Shown piece after piece: positions 1 through 5,276 of a stretch of 8,778 bases of DNA. The notes under the pieces are model-generated. The model had not been told where the DNA came from and did no database searches. It saw only the letters and a list, made by a program, of their open reading frames with translations. The DNA is taken from the NCBI GenBank assembly GCA_030640725.1, contig DAOWIV010000058.1, positions 1 through 8,778 of the forward strand, written 5' to 3'. The DNA comes from Methanosarcinales archaeon. GTDB lineage: Archaea > Halobacteriota > Methanosarcinia > Methanosarcinales > Methanogasteraceae. Numbering within the stretch: the stretch's first letter is position 1; each line of letters starts with the position of its first letter. Position numbers and translations under genes: made by a program.

Positions 1-750
1 GAACTTTGCGCCGGCAACAAGCGAACCCATGTCAAGCGCTATTATGCTTTTCTCCTTCAAGCCCTCGGGAACATCCTGATTTGCGATCCTCTGGGAGAGT
101 CCCTCAACGATCGCAGTCTTTCCGACCCCTGCCTCGCCGATCAATACCGGATTGTTCTTCCGTCTTCTGGAGAGGATCTCAATCGTCCTTCTGATCTCAT
201 CATCCCTTCCGATGACCGGATCGAGCTTTCCTTCGCTTGCTGCTGCGGTCAGGTCGATTCCGTACTGCTGGAGCGCCTCGTAGGTCGATTCCGGCGATTG
301 CGAGGTCACCCGGTGACTTCCCCGAACTTCCTTGAGAGCCTCGAGCAGTTCGTCCTTTGTGACACCGGATTCCTTAAGGATTCTTCCACATGCCCCGTCG
401 GATTCGATTAATGCGATCAGGAGGTGTTCTACGCTTATGTAATCGTCTTTCAGCCGCTTCGCTTCTTTTTCCGCAGCGATGAGCGCGCTGTTGAAACGCT
501 CTGTGATATGAATCTCAGTTATGCCTGATACCCGCGGCTGCTCGGATAGATGCCGCTCCAGTTGCTCAACCAGCATCACTGGCGAGATATCCATCTTCGC
601 AAGGATTCTCGGGGCAAGACCATCCGCCTCCCGCAACAGTGCAAGCAGGAGGTGCTCGCAGTCGATATATTGGTGATCATACTCAGTTGCGAGTCCATGA
701 GCGTTCTGCATCGCTTCCTGTGCTTTTAATGTGAATCGATCGGGTTGCAT
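1..750 (-). CDS. clpB: ATP-dependent disaggregase ClpB, N-terminal 250 residues (3' end outside window)
   Basis: ClpB is a hexameric AAA+ chaperone that, with DnaK, pulls aggregated proteins apart in the cytoplasm. The gene begins at the ATG at 750 and the frame stays open to base 1, giving 250 residues. Residues 1-145 are the double Clp-N repeat, with the telltale DCEHLLLALL at 30-39 and SVEHLLIALIE at 106-116. A short linker follows. NBD1 then opens with YGIDLTAAA at 163-171, LDPVIGRDDEIRR at 176-188 and the Walker A loop GEAGVGKT at 205-212. The fragment ends just before Walker B. A GGAGGT (complement of 762-767) lies 11 nt upstream of the start, and a TAAGGTG lies closer. The gene is divergent from the LSm gene. 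The YGIDLTAAA-GRDDEIRR signature is typical of ClpB. ClpC is less likely, but the missing middle domain would decide this. In archaea the family is generally regarded as of bacterial origin. Confidence 0.95.
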   Translation of the reverse strand, partial: MQPDRFTLKAQEAMQNAHGLATEYDHQYIDCEHLLLALLREADGLAPRILAKMDISPVMLVEQLERHLSEQPRVSGITEIHITERFNSALIAAEKEAKRLKDDYISVEHLLIALIESDGACGRILKESGVTKDELLEALKEVRGSHRVTSQSPESTYEALQQYGIDLTAAASEGKLDPVIGRDDEIRRTIEILSRRRKNNPVLIGEAGVGKTAIVEGLSQRIANQDVPEGLKEKSIIALDMGSLVAGAKF

Positions 751-801
751 AACTACACCTTACCTCCATCCGAGATTAATCATTCGGATTTGCAAACACC
801 G

Positions 802-832
802 CATGGCTCTACCTGCCTCACCATGCTCTACC
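802..832. repeat. imperfect direct repeat in the clpB/LSm divergent promoter region
   Basis: CATGGCTCTACC (802-813) recurs as CATGCTCTACC (822-832), one base shorter and 20 nt downstream. That spacing is close to two helical turns. A GTACC/GGTAC inverted repeat (842-846 and 856-860) follows. The position between two divergent genes, one of them a chaperone, would suit an operator, but no known regulator site is recognised here. Confidence 0.4.
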
Positions 833-868
833 AGTCCCACCGTACCACCTGCCAAGGTACAGGATACC

Positions 869-878
869 TTTAAGTATA
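869..878 (+). promoter_or_regulatory. candidate TATA box for the LSm-L37e transcript
   Basis: TTTAAGTATA resembles the archaeal TATA consensus. It predicts a transcription start near 900, leaving a leader of about 25 nt. That leader holds the ribosome-binding site AAAGGAGA (911-918), 8 nt before the ATG at 927. Confidence 0.5.
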
Positions 879-926
879 TCCATTGGTCAAGCATATCGTA
901 ATACTTGTCCAAAGGAGATTTACTAA

Positions 927-1145
927 ATGGGAAATCGACCGCTTGATACGCTGAATGATGTACTGGATACGTCAGTATTAGTCCGATTGAAGGGCGCACG
1001 TGAATTTCGCGGGACGCTGCAGGGATACGACATCCACATGAACCTCACGCTCACCGATGCCGAGGAACTCGCGGATGGTGAGGTGGTGCGCCGCATCGGA
1101 ACAGTTATTGTTCGCGGCGACAATGTGGTATATGTTTCCCCCTAA
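927..1145 (+). CDS. archaeal Sm-like (LSm/SmAP) RNA-binding protein
   Basis: This 72-residue protein is one Sm fold. It should form a heptameric ring that binds U-rich RNA and takes part in RNA processing or turnover in the cytoplasm. The Sm1 motif spans about 12-48 and contains the RNA-contact segment GYDIHMNLTL (33-42), with His37 and Asn39. The Sm2 motif is IVRGDNVVYVSP (61-72), with the conserved Arg-Gly-Asp at 63-65. Length and both motifs are standard for archaeal SmAP1. The start is set by AAAGGAGA (911-918), 8 nt upstream. The gene for ribosomal protein L37e begins 18 nt after its stop. This LSm-L37e pairing is common in euryarchaea, so the two are very likely co-transcribed. Confidence 0.96.
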   Translation: MGNRPLDTLNDVLDTSVLVRLKGAREFRGTLQGYDIHMNLTLTDAEELADGEVVRRIGTVIVRGDNVVYVSP

Positions 1146-1163
1146 GATTAACGGTGATAAAAA

Positions 1164-1337
1164 ATGTCGAAAGGAACGCCCTCGATGGGCAAACGTCAGA
1201 AAAAGACGCATATACGGTGCAGACGATGCGGCAGCGTCTCGTATCATAAGAGAAAGAAGGTCTGTGTCTCATGTGGGTTCGGTAAAACAAGAAAGATGCG
1301 CGATTACCGGTGGAAAGAGAAAGGACGATCCGGGTAA
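1164..1337 (+). CDS. rpl37e: large-subunit ribosomal protein eL37 (L37e)
   Basis: This 57-residue, strongly basic protein is the zinc-ribbon ribosomal protein eL37, found only in archaea and eukaryotes. It sits in the 50S subunit in contact with 23S rRNA. The N-terminus MSKGTPSMGKRQKKTH is nearly invariant in the family. The zinc ribbon is made by CRRC (Cys19, Cys22) and CVSC (Cys34, Cys37), followed by GFG and a basic tail. The ATG at 1164 has a GGTGAT (1153-1158) 5 nt upstream. The gene lies 18 nt after the LSm stop and is probably translated from the same mRNA. The length is at the short end of normal, about 55-62 residues. Nothing appears to be broken. Confidence 0.97.
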   Translation: MSKGTPSMGKRQKKTHIRCRRCGSVSYHKRKKVCVSCGFGKTRKMRDYRWKEKGRSG

Positions 1338-1392
1338 TAGAGCCGTGGTTCAACCGGGGTGGATTATCGTTTCACAGAGTTACGTCATCAAA

Positions 1393-1403
1393 GTAATATA
1401 AAC
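1393..1403 (+). promoter_or_regulatory. candidate TATA box for purF
   Basis: GTAATATAAAC is an A/T-rich TATA-like element. It predicts initiation around 1423-1425, only about 10 nt before the TTG start at 1435. The ribosome-binding site GGTGAT (1424-1429) would then sit at the very 5' end of the mRNA. Read-through from the L37e gene is also possible. Confidence 0.4.
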
Positions 1404-1434
1404 TGCCAGAAGTCAATCGATTTGGTGATTTTGT

Positions 1435-2856
1435 TTGAATGAAGCATGTGGGGTGGTTGGTGGCTCATTTACCGGGCAGAAAGCCGCGCTTCCGATCTAT
1501 TACTCACTGTACTCACTCCAGCACCGGGGGCAGGAGTCGGCTGGCATCTCGATCGCACATGAAGGCAACACGCGGTCGATCAAGGGCATGGGCATCGTGC
1601 CGTGGGTCTTTAAGAAGACCGATCTGCTCTCGATTCCGGGCAGCGTCGGGATCGGGCATGTCAGGTACTCAACCACCGGTGGCTCCGAACTTGAGAACGT
1701 ACAACCCCTGACGATCAATTTCAGGGGCGGGACAATCGCGATTGCACACAATGGGAACCTTGTCAATTCGGAAGAGTTGCGCCTTGAGCTGACGAGGCAG
1801 GGGCACATCTTCCTCTCTGATTCGGATACCGAGGTCATCGCACACCTGCTTGTGAAGGACCTGATGCGAAACAACATCATGGAGGCGGTGCGCAGGCTGA
1901 TGCGGCGGCTTGTGGGCTCATACTCCTTTGTGATGCTGCTAAATGACATTCTGATCGCTGTGAGGGATCCGCTCGGCTTCAAGCCACTCTGCATCGGAAA
2001 GATTGAATCTGAAGATGGATCCGGTTATATCGTGGCAAGCGAGAGCGTGGCGATCGATGTGCATGATGGTGAGTTTATACGGGATGTGCGCCCGGGTGAA
2101 GCACTGGTAATCACCGGCGACCAGATAGAGAGCCACCAGATATACAAGCAGAAGAATGTTGCGCACTGCGTCTTCGAATATGTCTATTTTGCACGACCGG
2201 ACTCCATAATCGATGGCAAACTCGTCTACGATGTTAGATTAAAGATCGGAGAGCGGCTGGCAAGCGAACACCCTGTGGATGCGGACATGATATCGCCGGT
2301 ACCTGACTCAGGCATCACCTCTGCGATCGGATACTCCAAGAAATCGGGTATTGAATACATCGAGGCTCTGATGAAGAACCGTTATGTCGGGCGCACATTC
2401 ATTATGCCGTCTGACGCTGTGCGGAAGAAAGCGGTTCAACTGAAATTAAACGCGATCAAACCAAACATCGCTGACCGGCGAGTGGTGCTGATCGACGATA
2501 GCATCGTGCGAGGGAACACTTCGCGAAGGATCGTTGATAGGGTGCGCAAAGCAGGTGCATCGGAGGTGCATGTCAGGATCGGAAGCCCTCCGATCAAAAC
2601 CCCGTGCTATCTTGGCATCGATATGCCCACGAGAGAAGAGTTGATCGCATCGCAAAAGAGCGTATCAGAGATAGAAACAGCGATTCACGCAGAAACGCTT
2701 GAATACTTAAGCATCGACGGGCTGGTCGAGGCGATAGGGATCCCTGCGAGTGATCTATGTCTTGGCTGTCTCACAGGCGTGTATCCTGTTGAGATCCCGG
2801 GTGAGCAGTGTGCACGAAGGCAGCTCCGGCTGGAAGACTTTGATTCGGTTGATTAA
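1435..2856 (+). CDS. purF: amidophosphoribosyltransferase (glutamine PRPP amidotransferase)
   Basis: PurF makes 5-phosphoribosylamine from PRPP and glutamine, the first committed step of purine synthesis. The TTG start is supported by GGTGAT at 1424-1429. It places the N-terminal nucleophile Cys5 after a four-residue propeptide, MNEA, which is expected to be cleaved. The glutaminase domain (about 5-235) shows QHRGQESAGIS (29-39), HVRYSTTG (75-82), HNGNLVN (105-111) and SDSDTEV (128-134). The phosphoribosyltransferase domain carries the PRPP loop VVLIDDSIVRGNT (350-362) and PVPDSG (288-293). Cys245, Cys391 and the CLGC pair (Cys442, Cys445) match the four ligands of the [4Fe-4S] cluster in Bacillus subtilis PurF. 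The enzyme is therefore probably of the Fe-S, oxygen-sensitive type. Its length of 473 residues is normal. It lies alone between L37e and the PUA-protein gene. Confidence 0.97.
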   Translation: MNEACGVVGGSFTGQKAALPIYYSLYSLQHRGQESAGISIAHEGNTRSIKGMGIVPWVFKKTDLLSIPGSVGIGHVRYSTTGGSELENVQPLTINFRGGTIAIAHNGNLVNSEELRLELTRQGHIFLSDSDTEVIAHLLVKDLMRNNIMEAVRRLMRRLVGSYSFVMLLNDILIAVRDPLGFKPLCIGKIESEDGSGYIVASESVAIDVHDGEFIRDVRPGEALVITGDQIESHQIYKQKNVAHCVFEYVYFARPDSIIDGKLVYDVRLKIGERLASEHPVDADMISPVPDSGITSAIGYSKKSGIEYIEALMKNRYVGRTFIMPSDAVRKKAVQLKLNAIKPNIADRRVVLIDDSIVRGNTSRRIVDRVRKAGASEVHVRIGSPPIKTPCYLGIDMPTREELIASQKSVSEIETAIHAETLEYLSIDGLVEAIGIPASDLCLGCLTGVYPVEIPGEQCARRQLRLEDFDSVD

Positions 2857-3029
2857 ATCGGTGTTCATCTTCTGTCTTCCCGAATTCTCAACCATCATAT
2901 TTGCATCCGAAGGCGGTGATGGCTCTGACAGGCTGTTCTGTTACGTCTCAACCGCCGGTGAAGTAATGTTACACCCCCGCCACCCCACAACTGTCAACCA
3001 TTATAACCCCCCACGCCCCAGATTCGATC
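2857..3029. other. intergenic region between purF and the PUA-domain gene
   Basis: No coding frame here is convincing. A 6-bp inverted repeat, GGCGGT (2912-2917) and ACCGCC (2951-2956), with a 33-nt loop is present, but it is too weak to call a terminator. The distal part (about 2971-3020) is rich in C and holds the TATA-like element of the next gene. Confidence 0.5.
2999..3007 (+). promoter_or_regulatory. TATA box placing a leaderless start on the PUA-domain gene
   Basis: CATTATAAC is the only A/T-rich element in a C-rich stretch. It is centred about 27 nt before the ATG at 3030, the archaeal TATA-to-start distance. There is no ribosome-binding site before that ATG. Together these suggest a leaderless mRNA. 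Confidence 0.55.
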
Positions 3030-3497
3030 ATGGATCCTCGACTTAAGAAAGTACGTATCATCGCTGACTACCAGTTTGGCAGCGGCGCGGGCAGGGCGCT
3101 CTTTCCTGACGATGTGACCTATAAGTTATCATCGACCGGCAGGATCCGGCAGGTCATGCAGGGCAACGAGCACGTTGCAACACTCAGGGCAAGCGACAAC
3201 CGATTCACGCTCGGAAGACTCGGGGCATCCCGGTTACATACATCGCTCCCCCGCCCTGCCATGCGGGTTGTGGTCACCGGTGATGCCGTACCCTTTGTCA
3301 GCGAGGGAAAGACCGCGTTTGCACGGCATATCACCGACGCCGACCCTGCGATAAGGAGCGGCGACGAGGTGCTCGTGGTGGATAAAGACGACACACTCCT
3401 TGCGACAGGGCAGGCAAAGCTATGCGCATCCGAACTGCTTGCATTCGAACGTGGGGCAGGAGTGGATGTGCGGCGAATCACTCAACCTCGCGGTTAA
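3030..3497 (+). CDS. PUA-domain protein, probable RNA-binding or tRNA-modification related
   Basis: This 155-residue protein ends in a PUA domain at roughly 78-152. The domain begins MRVVVTGDAVPFV and continues through VSEGKTAFARHI, DPAIRSGDEVLVVDKDDTLLATGQA and the closing GVDVRR. PUA domains bind structured RNA and occur in archaeosine transglycosylases and pseudouridine synthases. The first 75 residues (DYQFGSGAGRALFP and following) resemble the module placed before PUA in archaeal tRNA-guanine transglycosylase-type proteins. No catalytic domain is present. Stand-alone proteins of this shape are widespread in euryarchaea and are usually annotated only as PUA-domain proteins. The start fits the TATA box at 2999-3007 and a leaderless mRNA. 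Archaeosine metabolism is a plausible context, since a QueD homologue lies 1.2 kb downstream, but that link is inference. Confidence 0.85.
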   Translation: MDPRLKKVRIIADYQFGSGAGRALFPDDVTYKLSSTGRIRQVMQGNEHVATLRASDNRFTLGRLGASRLHTSLPRPAMRVVVTGDAVPFVSEGKTAFARHITDADPAIRSGDEVLVVDKDDTLLATGQAKLCASELLAFERGAGVDVRRITQPRG

Positions 3498-3546
3498 CGC
3501 GGTCGCGGGTATCTGGCACACATTTCTGAACAATAATATACGAAAC

Positions 3547-3568
3547 TTTTTAAATTCCTTTTAAATTC
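3547..3568 (+). repeat. tandem TTTTAAATTC pair, possible terminator or promoter element
   Basis: TTTTAAATTC occurs at 3548-3557 and again at 3559-3568, an 11-nt period. It lies about 50 nt after the stop of the PUA-domain gene. The T-runs could end the upstream transcript, as archaeal RNA polymerase terminates at T-tracts. Each copy also resembles a TATA box, so the role is open. Confidence 0.4.
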
Positions 3569-3631
3569 TCCTGGTCGGGAACAATCGAAAAACAATCGTG
3601 AGTGTATTTTCGGGATGATTAGATATGTGTC

Positions 3632-3697
3632 ATTCGTGATTTTAACGCGAATACCACGAATCTGCAAATCTGCAACTCCCATGAATACCGAATCTGC
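3632..3697. repeat. degenerate CACGAAT/GAATACC intergenic repeat patch
   Basis: ATTCGTG (3632-3638) and CACGAAT (3655-3661) form a 7-bp inverted repeat with a 16-nt loop. GAATACCACGAATCTGC (3649-3665) recurs as GAATACCGAATCTGC (3683-3697), missing two bases. A tandem CTGCAAAT/CTGCAA lies between the copies. The ACGAAT core is shared with the tandem 9-mers at 8433-8468, so this looks like one copy of a dispersed short-repeat family. Confidence 0.55.
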
Positions 3698-3808
3698 GAA
3701 TGGGCGTTACAATTCGACTACGCACAGGAAATAATTAAGCATCGGCAGGTAAACACTAATTGGCAGCAAGTCTGATATTTTCCCGAAGCCCAAGACCTGC
3801 GAAACCGT

Positions 3809-3825
3809 TATGTATTATTAAATAC
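3809..3825 (+). promoter_or_regulatory. A/T-rich promoter region of the 3839-6604 cluster
   Basis: The stretch TTATGTATTATTAAATA contains two overlapping TATA-like words, centred about 3814 and 3821. The first predicts transcription starting right at the ATG at 3839. The second predicts a start nearer the in-frame GTG at 3845. No Shine-Dalgarno sequence precedes either, so a leaderless mRNA is likely. Confidence 0.45.
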
Positions 3826-3838
3826 CAGAATAACATGT

Positions 3839-4336
3839 ATGGTAGTGGAATCGACTGACGAGATAAAGAAATCTACTGATCGATTCATCGAGTCGGAGAT
3901 GATTATCTCAAGGGGGTTTATGGTATCTGCCCAGACGATGTTCGGGGATGGCTACAAAGCAATCATCCGGAACTTAGCCCATAGATATGGGGAAAGTATC
4001 ATCGAATATCTTGCAGCCGGTACCGACCTGAGCACTCTGACCGATATCGAGAAGTTGCAGTTGTTATTCGAACGTGGCGTTAGTGCCGACGATGTGCAGG
4101 TGACAATTGAAGATGATAAAGTGGTATTAACAACGCTAAACTGCAAGCACCATCTTGGAAAGGATGTGCGCGAGAAGATTGGCATCCCCTCGACGAGGGT
4201 CTGTCCGGTCGGCATTCTTGCAACCTGCCTGATACAGAATATACTTGATCAGAACGTCACAGGCGGACGCAAGGATGCAGGCAATTACGAAAAAACCGGG
4301 AAATGCAGTATACACTTCGATTTAACGGGGGCGTGA
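3839..4336 (+). CDS. putative sensor/output domain protein with conserved-looking cysteines (V4R or methanogen-output-domain-like)
   Basis: This is a 165-residue soluble protein with no signal peptide or membrane segment. I cannot assign it firmly. Its shape is a helical N-terminus with GFMVSAQTMFGDGYKAIIR (26-44), a helix-rich middle, a beta pair VQVTIEDDKVVLTTLNC (86-102), and then CPVGILATCLIQNIL (122-136) and CSIHFDL (156-162). That resembles small ligand-binding domains found in methanogen signalling proteins, such as V4R or the methanogen output domain. Cys102, Cys122, Cys130 and Cys156, with His104 and His105, could bind a metal or a cofactor. Its stop is followed after 2 nt by the start of a roadblock/LC7 protein, so the two are almost certainly made together and may act as a pair. 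The start fits the promoter at 3809-3825, with GTG 3845 as an alternative. The family label is inference. Confidence 0.7.
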   Translation: MVVESTDEIKKSTDRFIESEMIISRGFMVSAQTMFGDGYKAIIRNLAHRYGESIIEYLAAGTDLSTLTDIEKLQLLFERGVSADDVQVTIEDDKVVLTTLNCKHHLGKDVREKIGIPSTRVCPVGILATCLIQNILDQNVTGGRKDAGNYEKTGKCSIHFDLTGA

Positions 4337-4338
4337 CC

Positions 4339-4701
4339 ATGACTATACCTGAGATGCTTGACAAGGTTTTATCAGATCTTATAAACACCGGAGAAATTGA
4401 ATCGAGTGTGATCGCGAGCCGGGACGGGCTGCTTATAGCATCGCACATGCCGCACGGCGACGAGGAGGTATTTGCCGCTATGTCGGCAACGATGCTTGGT
4501 GCTGCGGAAACTGCATCCACCGAGCTGGAAAGGGGGGTGCCGGATCGGCTGATCGTTGAATCGAACGATGGAAAGCTGGTTGCGGTCGGAGCCGGACCAA
4601 AGGCGCTGGTCGTGGCGCTCACGCCATCTGATGCCGGTCTCGGACTTGTTCTTGTAGAACTCGATAAAGCTGCCGAAAAGATCAAGAATATTCTGGCTTG
4701 A
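4339..4701 (+). CDS. roadblock/LC7 (MglB-like) domain protein
   Basis: This 120-residue protein is a single roadblock/LC7 domain, a dimerising fold that often regulates small Ras-like GTPases such as MglA, or acts as a scaffold. Diagnostic parts are the N-terminal amphipathic helix, IASRDGLLIAS (25-35), the central helix MSATMLGAAETASTELERG (48-66), the strand LIVESNDGKLVAVGAG (71-86), and VVALTPSDAGLGLVLVELDKAAEKI (91-115). The ATG at 4339 is chosen over an upstream ATG at 4303 because it begins 2 nt after the previous stop, with GGGGG (4327-4331) correctly spaced. The longer form would add residues foreign to the fold and overlap the preceding gene. No GTPase gene is in the window, so the partner is unknown. 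The preceding protein is a candidate. Confidence 0.9.
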   Translation: MTIPEMLDKVLSDLINTGEIESSVIASRDGLLIASHMPHGDEEVFAAMSATMLGAAETASTELERGVPDRLIVESNDGKLVAVGAGPKALVVALTPSDAGLGLVLVELDKAAEKIKNILA

Positions 4702-4742
4702 CGCAGGCGTTAAAATGGCATGCATAGCGTGGAGGCAATGTT

Positions 4743-5276
4743 TTGTGGATTGAACTTGACGGCTGGATGGCAAAACTCAGGTTCTCTGCATGTCACCTGA
4801 TACCCGGTCATCCGAAGTGCGGGAGGCTGCACGGACATACGTATGCCGTGAACGTGCGAGCACACGGGAGGCGCACCGGAGAGTTTATCATCGATTTTGA
4901 ACTGTTGAAGGAGATGATTGCACAGATATGCAGCCGGTTCGATCACCACATCATGATAGCGGAAAACGACCCTCGCCTCCACATCACGAAGAATAATGAC
5001 AGTGCGGCCATCAATATCGGCGAGAAGACATACCAGCTCCCGATCGAGGATATTGTCTTTATTCCTATCGATTCAACGAGTGCCGAGAGCTTGTGCGTGT
5101 ATGTTGCAGGCGAACTTGCCCGCATGATTGAGACCAGCGACCACCGTGTCAGCAGACTGGAGGTGCGCATCGATGAAGGGATCGGGCAGGGCGCAGGCTG
5201 CACAATATATCTGGGTGGCAATGATGATGGCAATGATGATCGTAATGATGATGGCGATACCGGGGCATCTATATGA
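4743..5276 (+). CDS. 6-carboxytetrahydropterin synthase / 6-pyruvoyltetrahydropterin synthase family (QueD-like)
   Basis: Members of this family convert dihydroneopterin triphosphate to 6-carboxy- or 6-pyruvoyl-tetrahydropterin. In archaea this usually feeds preQ0 and archaeosine, sometimes folate-like pterins. The zinc ligands are His18 (FSACHLI), His30 and His32 (LHGHTY). The nucleophile is Cys26 in KCGRLHGH. The other catalytic His is in FDHH (66-69), TSAES (112-116) matches the family's TxE stretch, and Glu145 in RIDEGIGQGA probably anchors the pterin. The TTG at 4743 is chosen because GGAGG (4731-4735) sits 7 nt upstream; the ATG at 4767 (Met9) is the alternative. The protein is 177 residues, longer than the usual 120-165. 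The extra length is an insertion around 76-105 and a low-complexity Asn/Asp tail (159-172). The stop overlaps the next start as ATGA. Confidence 0.9.
   Translation: MWIELDGWMAKLRFSACHLIPGHPKCGRLHGHTYAVNVRAHGRRTGEFIIDFELLKEMIAQICSRFDHHIMIAENDPRLHITKNNDSAAINIGEKTYQLPIEDIVFIPIDSTSAESLCVYVAGELARMIETSDHRVSRLEVRIDEGIGQGAGCTIYLGGNDDGNDDRNDDGDTGASI
5217..5252 (+). repeat. three tandem 12-bp units encoding an Asn-Asp-Asp-rich tail
   Basis: GGCAATGATGAT occurs twice (5217-5228, 5229-5240), then as CGTAATGATGAT (5241-5252). The units encode GNDD, GNDD and RNDD at the end of the QueD-like protein. A 12-bp period keeps the frame, so units can be gained or lost without breaking the gene or its coupling to the next. 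Replication slippage is the likely origin. Confidence 0.85.

Larger units (their letters stand above)
3498..3838. other. 341-nt intergenic region with repeats and no gene
   Basis: No plausible coding frame is seen. From left to right the region holds a T-rich double TTTTAAATTC, a pair of AACAATCG words (3580-3587 and 3591-3598), a patch of degenerate CACGAAT-type repeats (about 3630-3700), and an A/T-rich promoter region before the gene at 3839. Confidence 0.6.

Noticed and set aside
1338..1365. GGTTCAACC resembling the T-arm (B box) of a tRNA
   Set aside because: The flanking bases do not form a five-pair T stem, and no anticodon, D or acceptor stems can be drawn around it.
1057..1401. 114-codon plus-strand open frame over the L37e region
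   Set aside because: It is out of frame with both LSm and L37e, has no family features, and the L37e frame inside it is unmistakable.
2750..3046. 98-codon open frame overlapping the end of purF and the following gap
   Set aside because: It shares purF DNA in another frame, resembles nothing recognisable and would overlap the start and promoter of the PUA-domain gene.
4303..4338. upstream ATG extending the roadblock/LC7 protein by 12 residues
   Set aside because: It would overlap the preceding gene without a ribosome-binding site. The ATG at 4339 has GGGGG at the right distance and matches the domain's usual start.
4738..4800. ATG next to the GGAGG ahead of the QueD-like gene
   Set aside because: It is out of frame with the enzyme and reaches a stop within about 20 codons. 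It is also too close to the GGAGG; the TTG at 4743 fits better.
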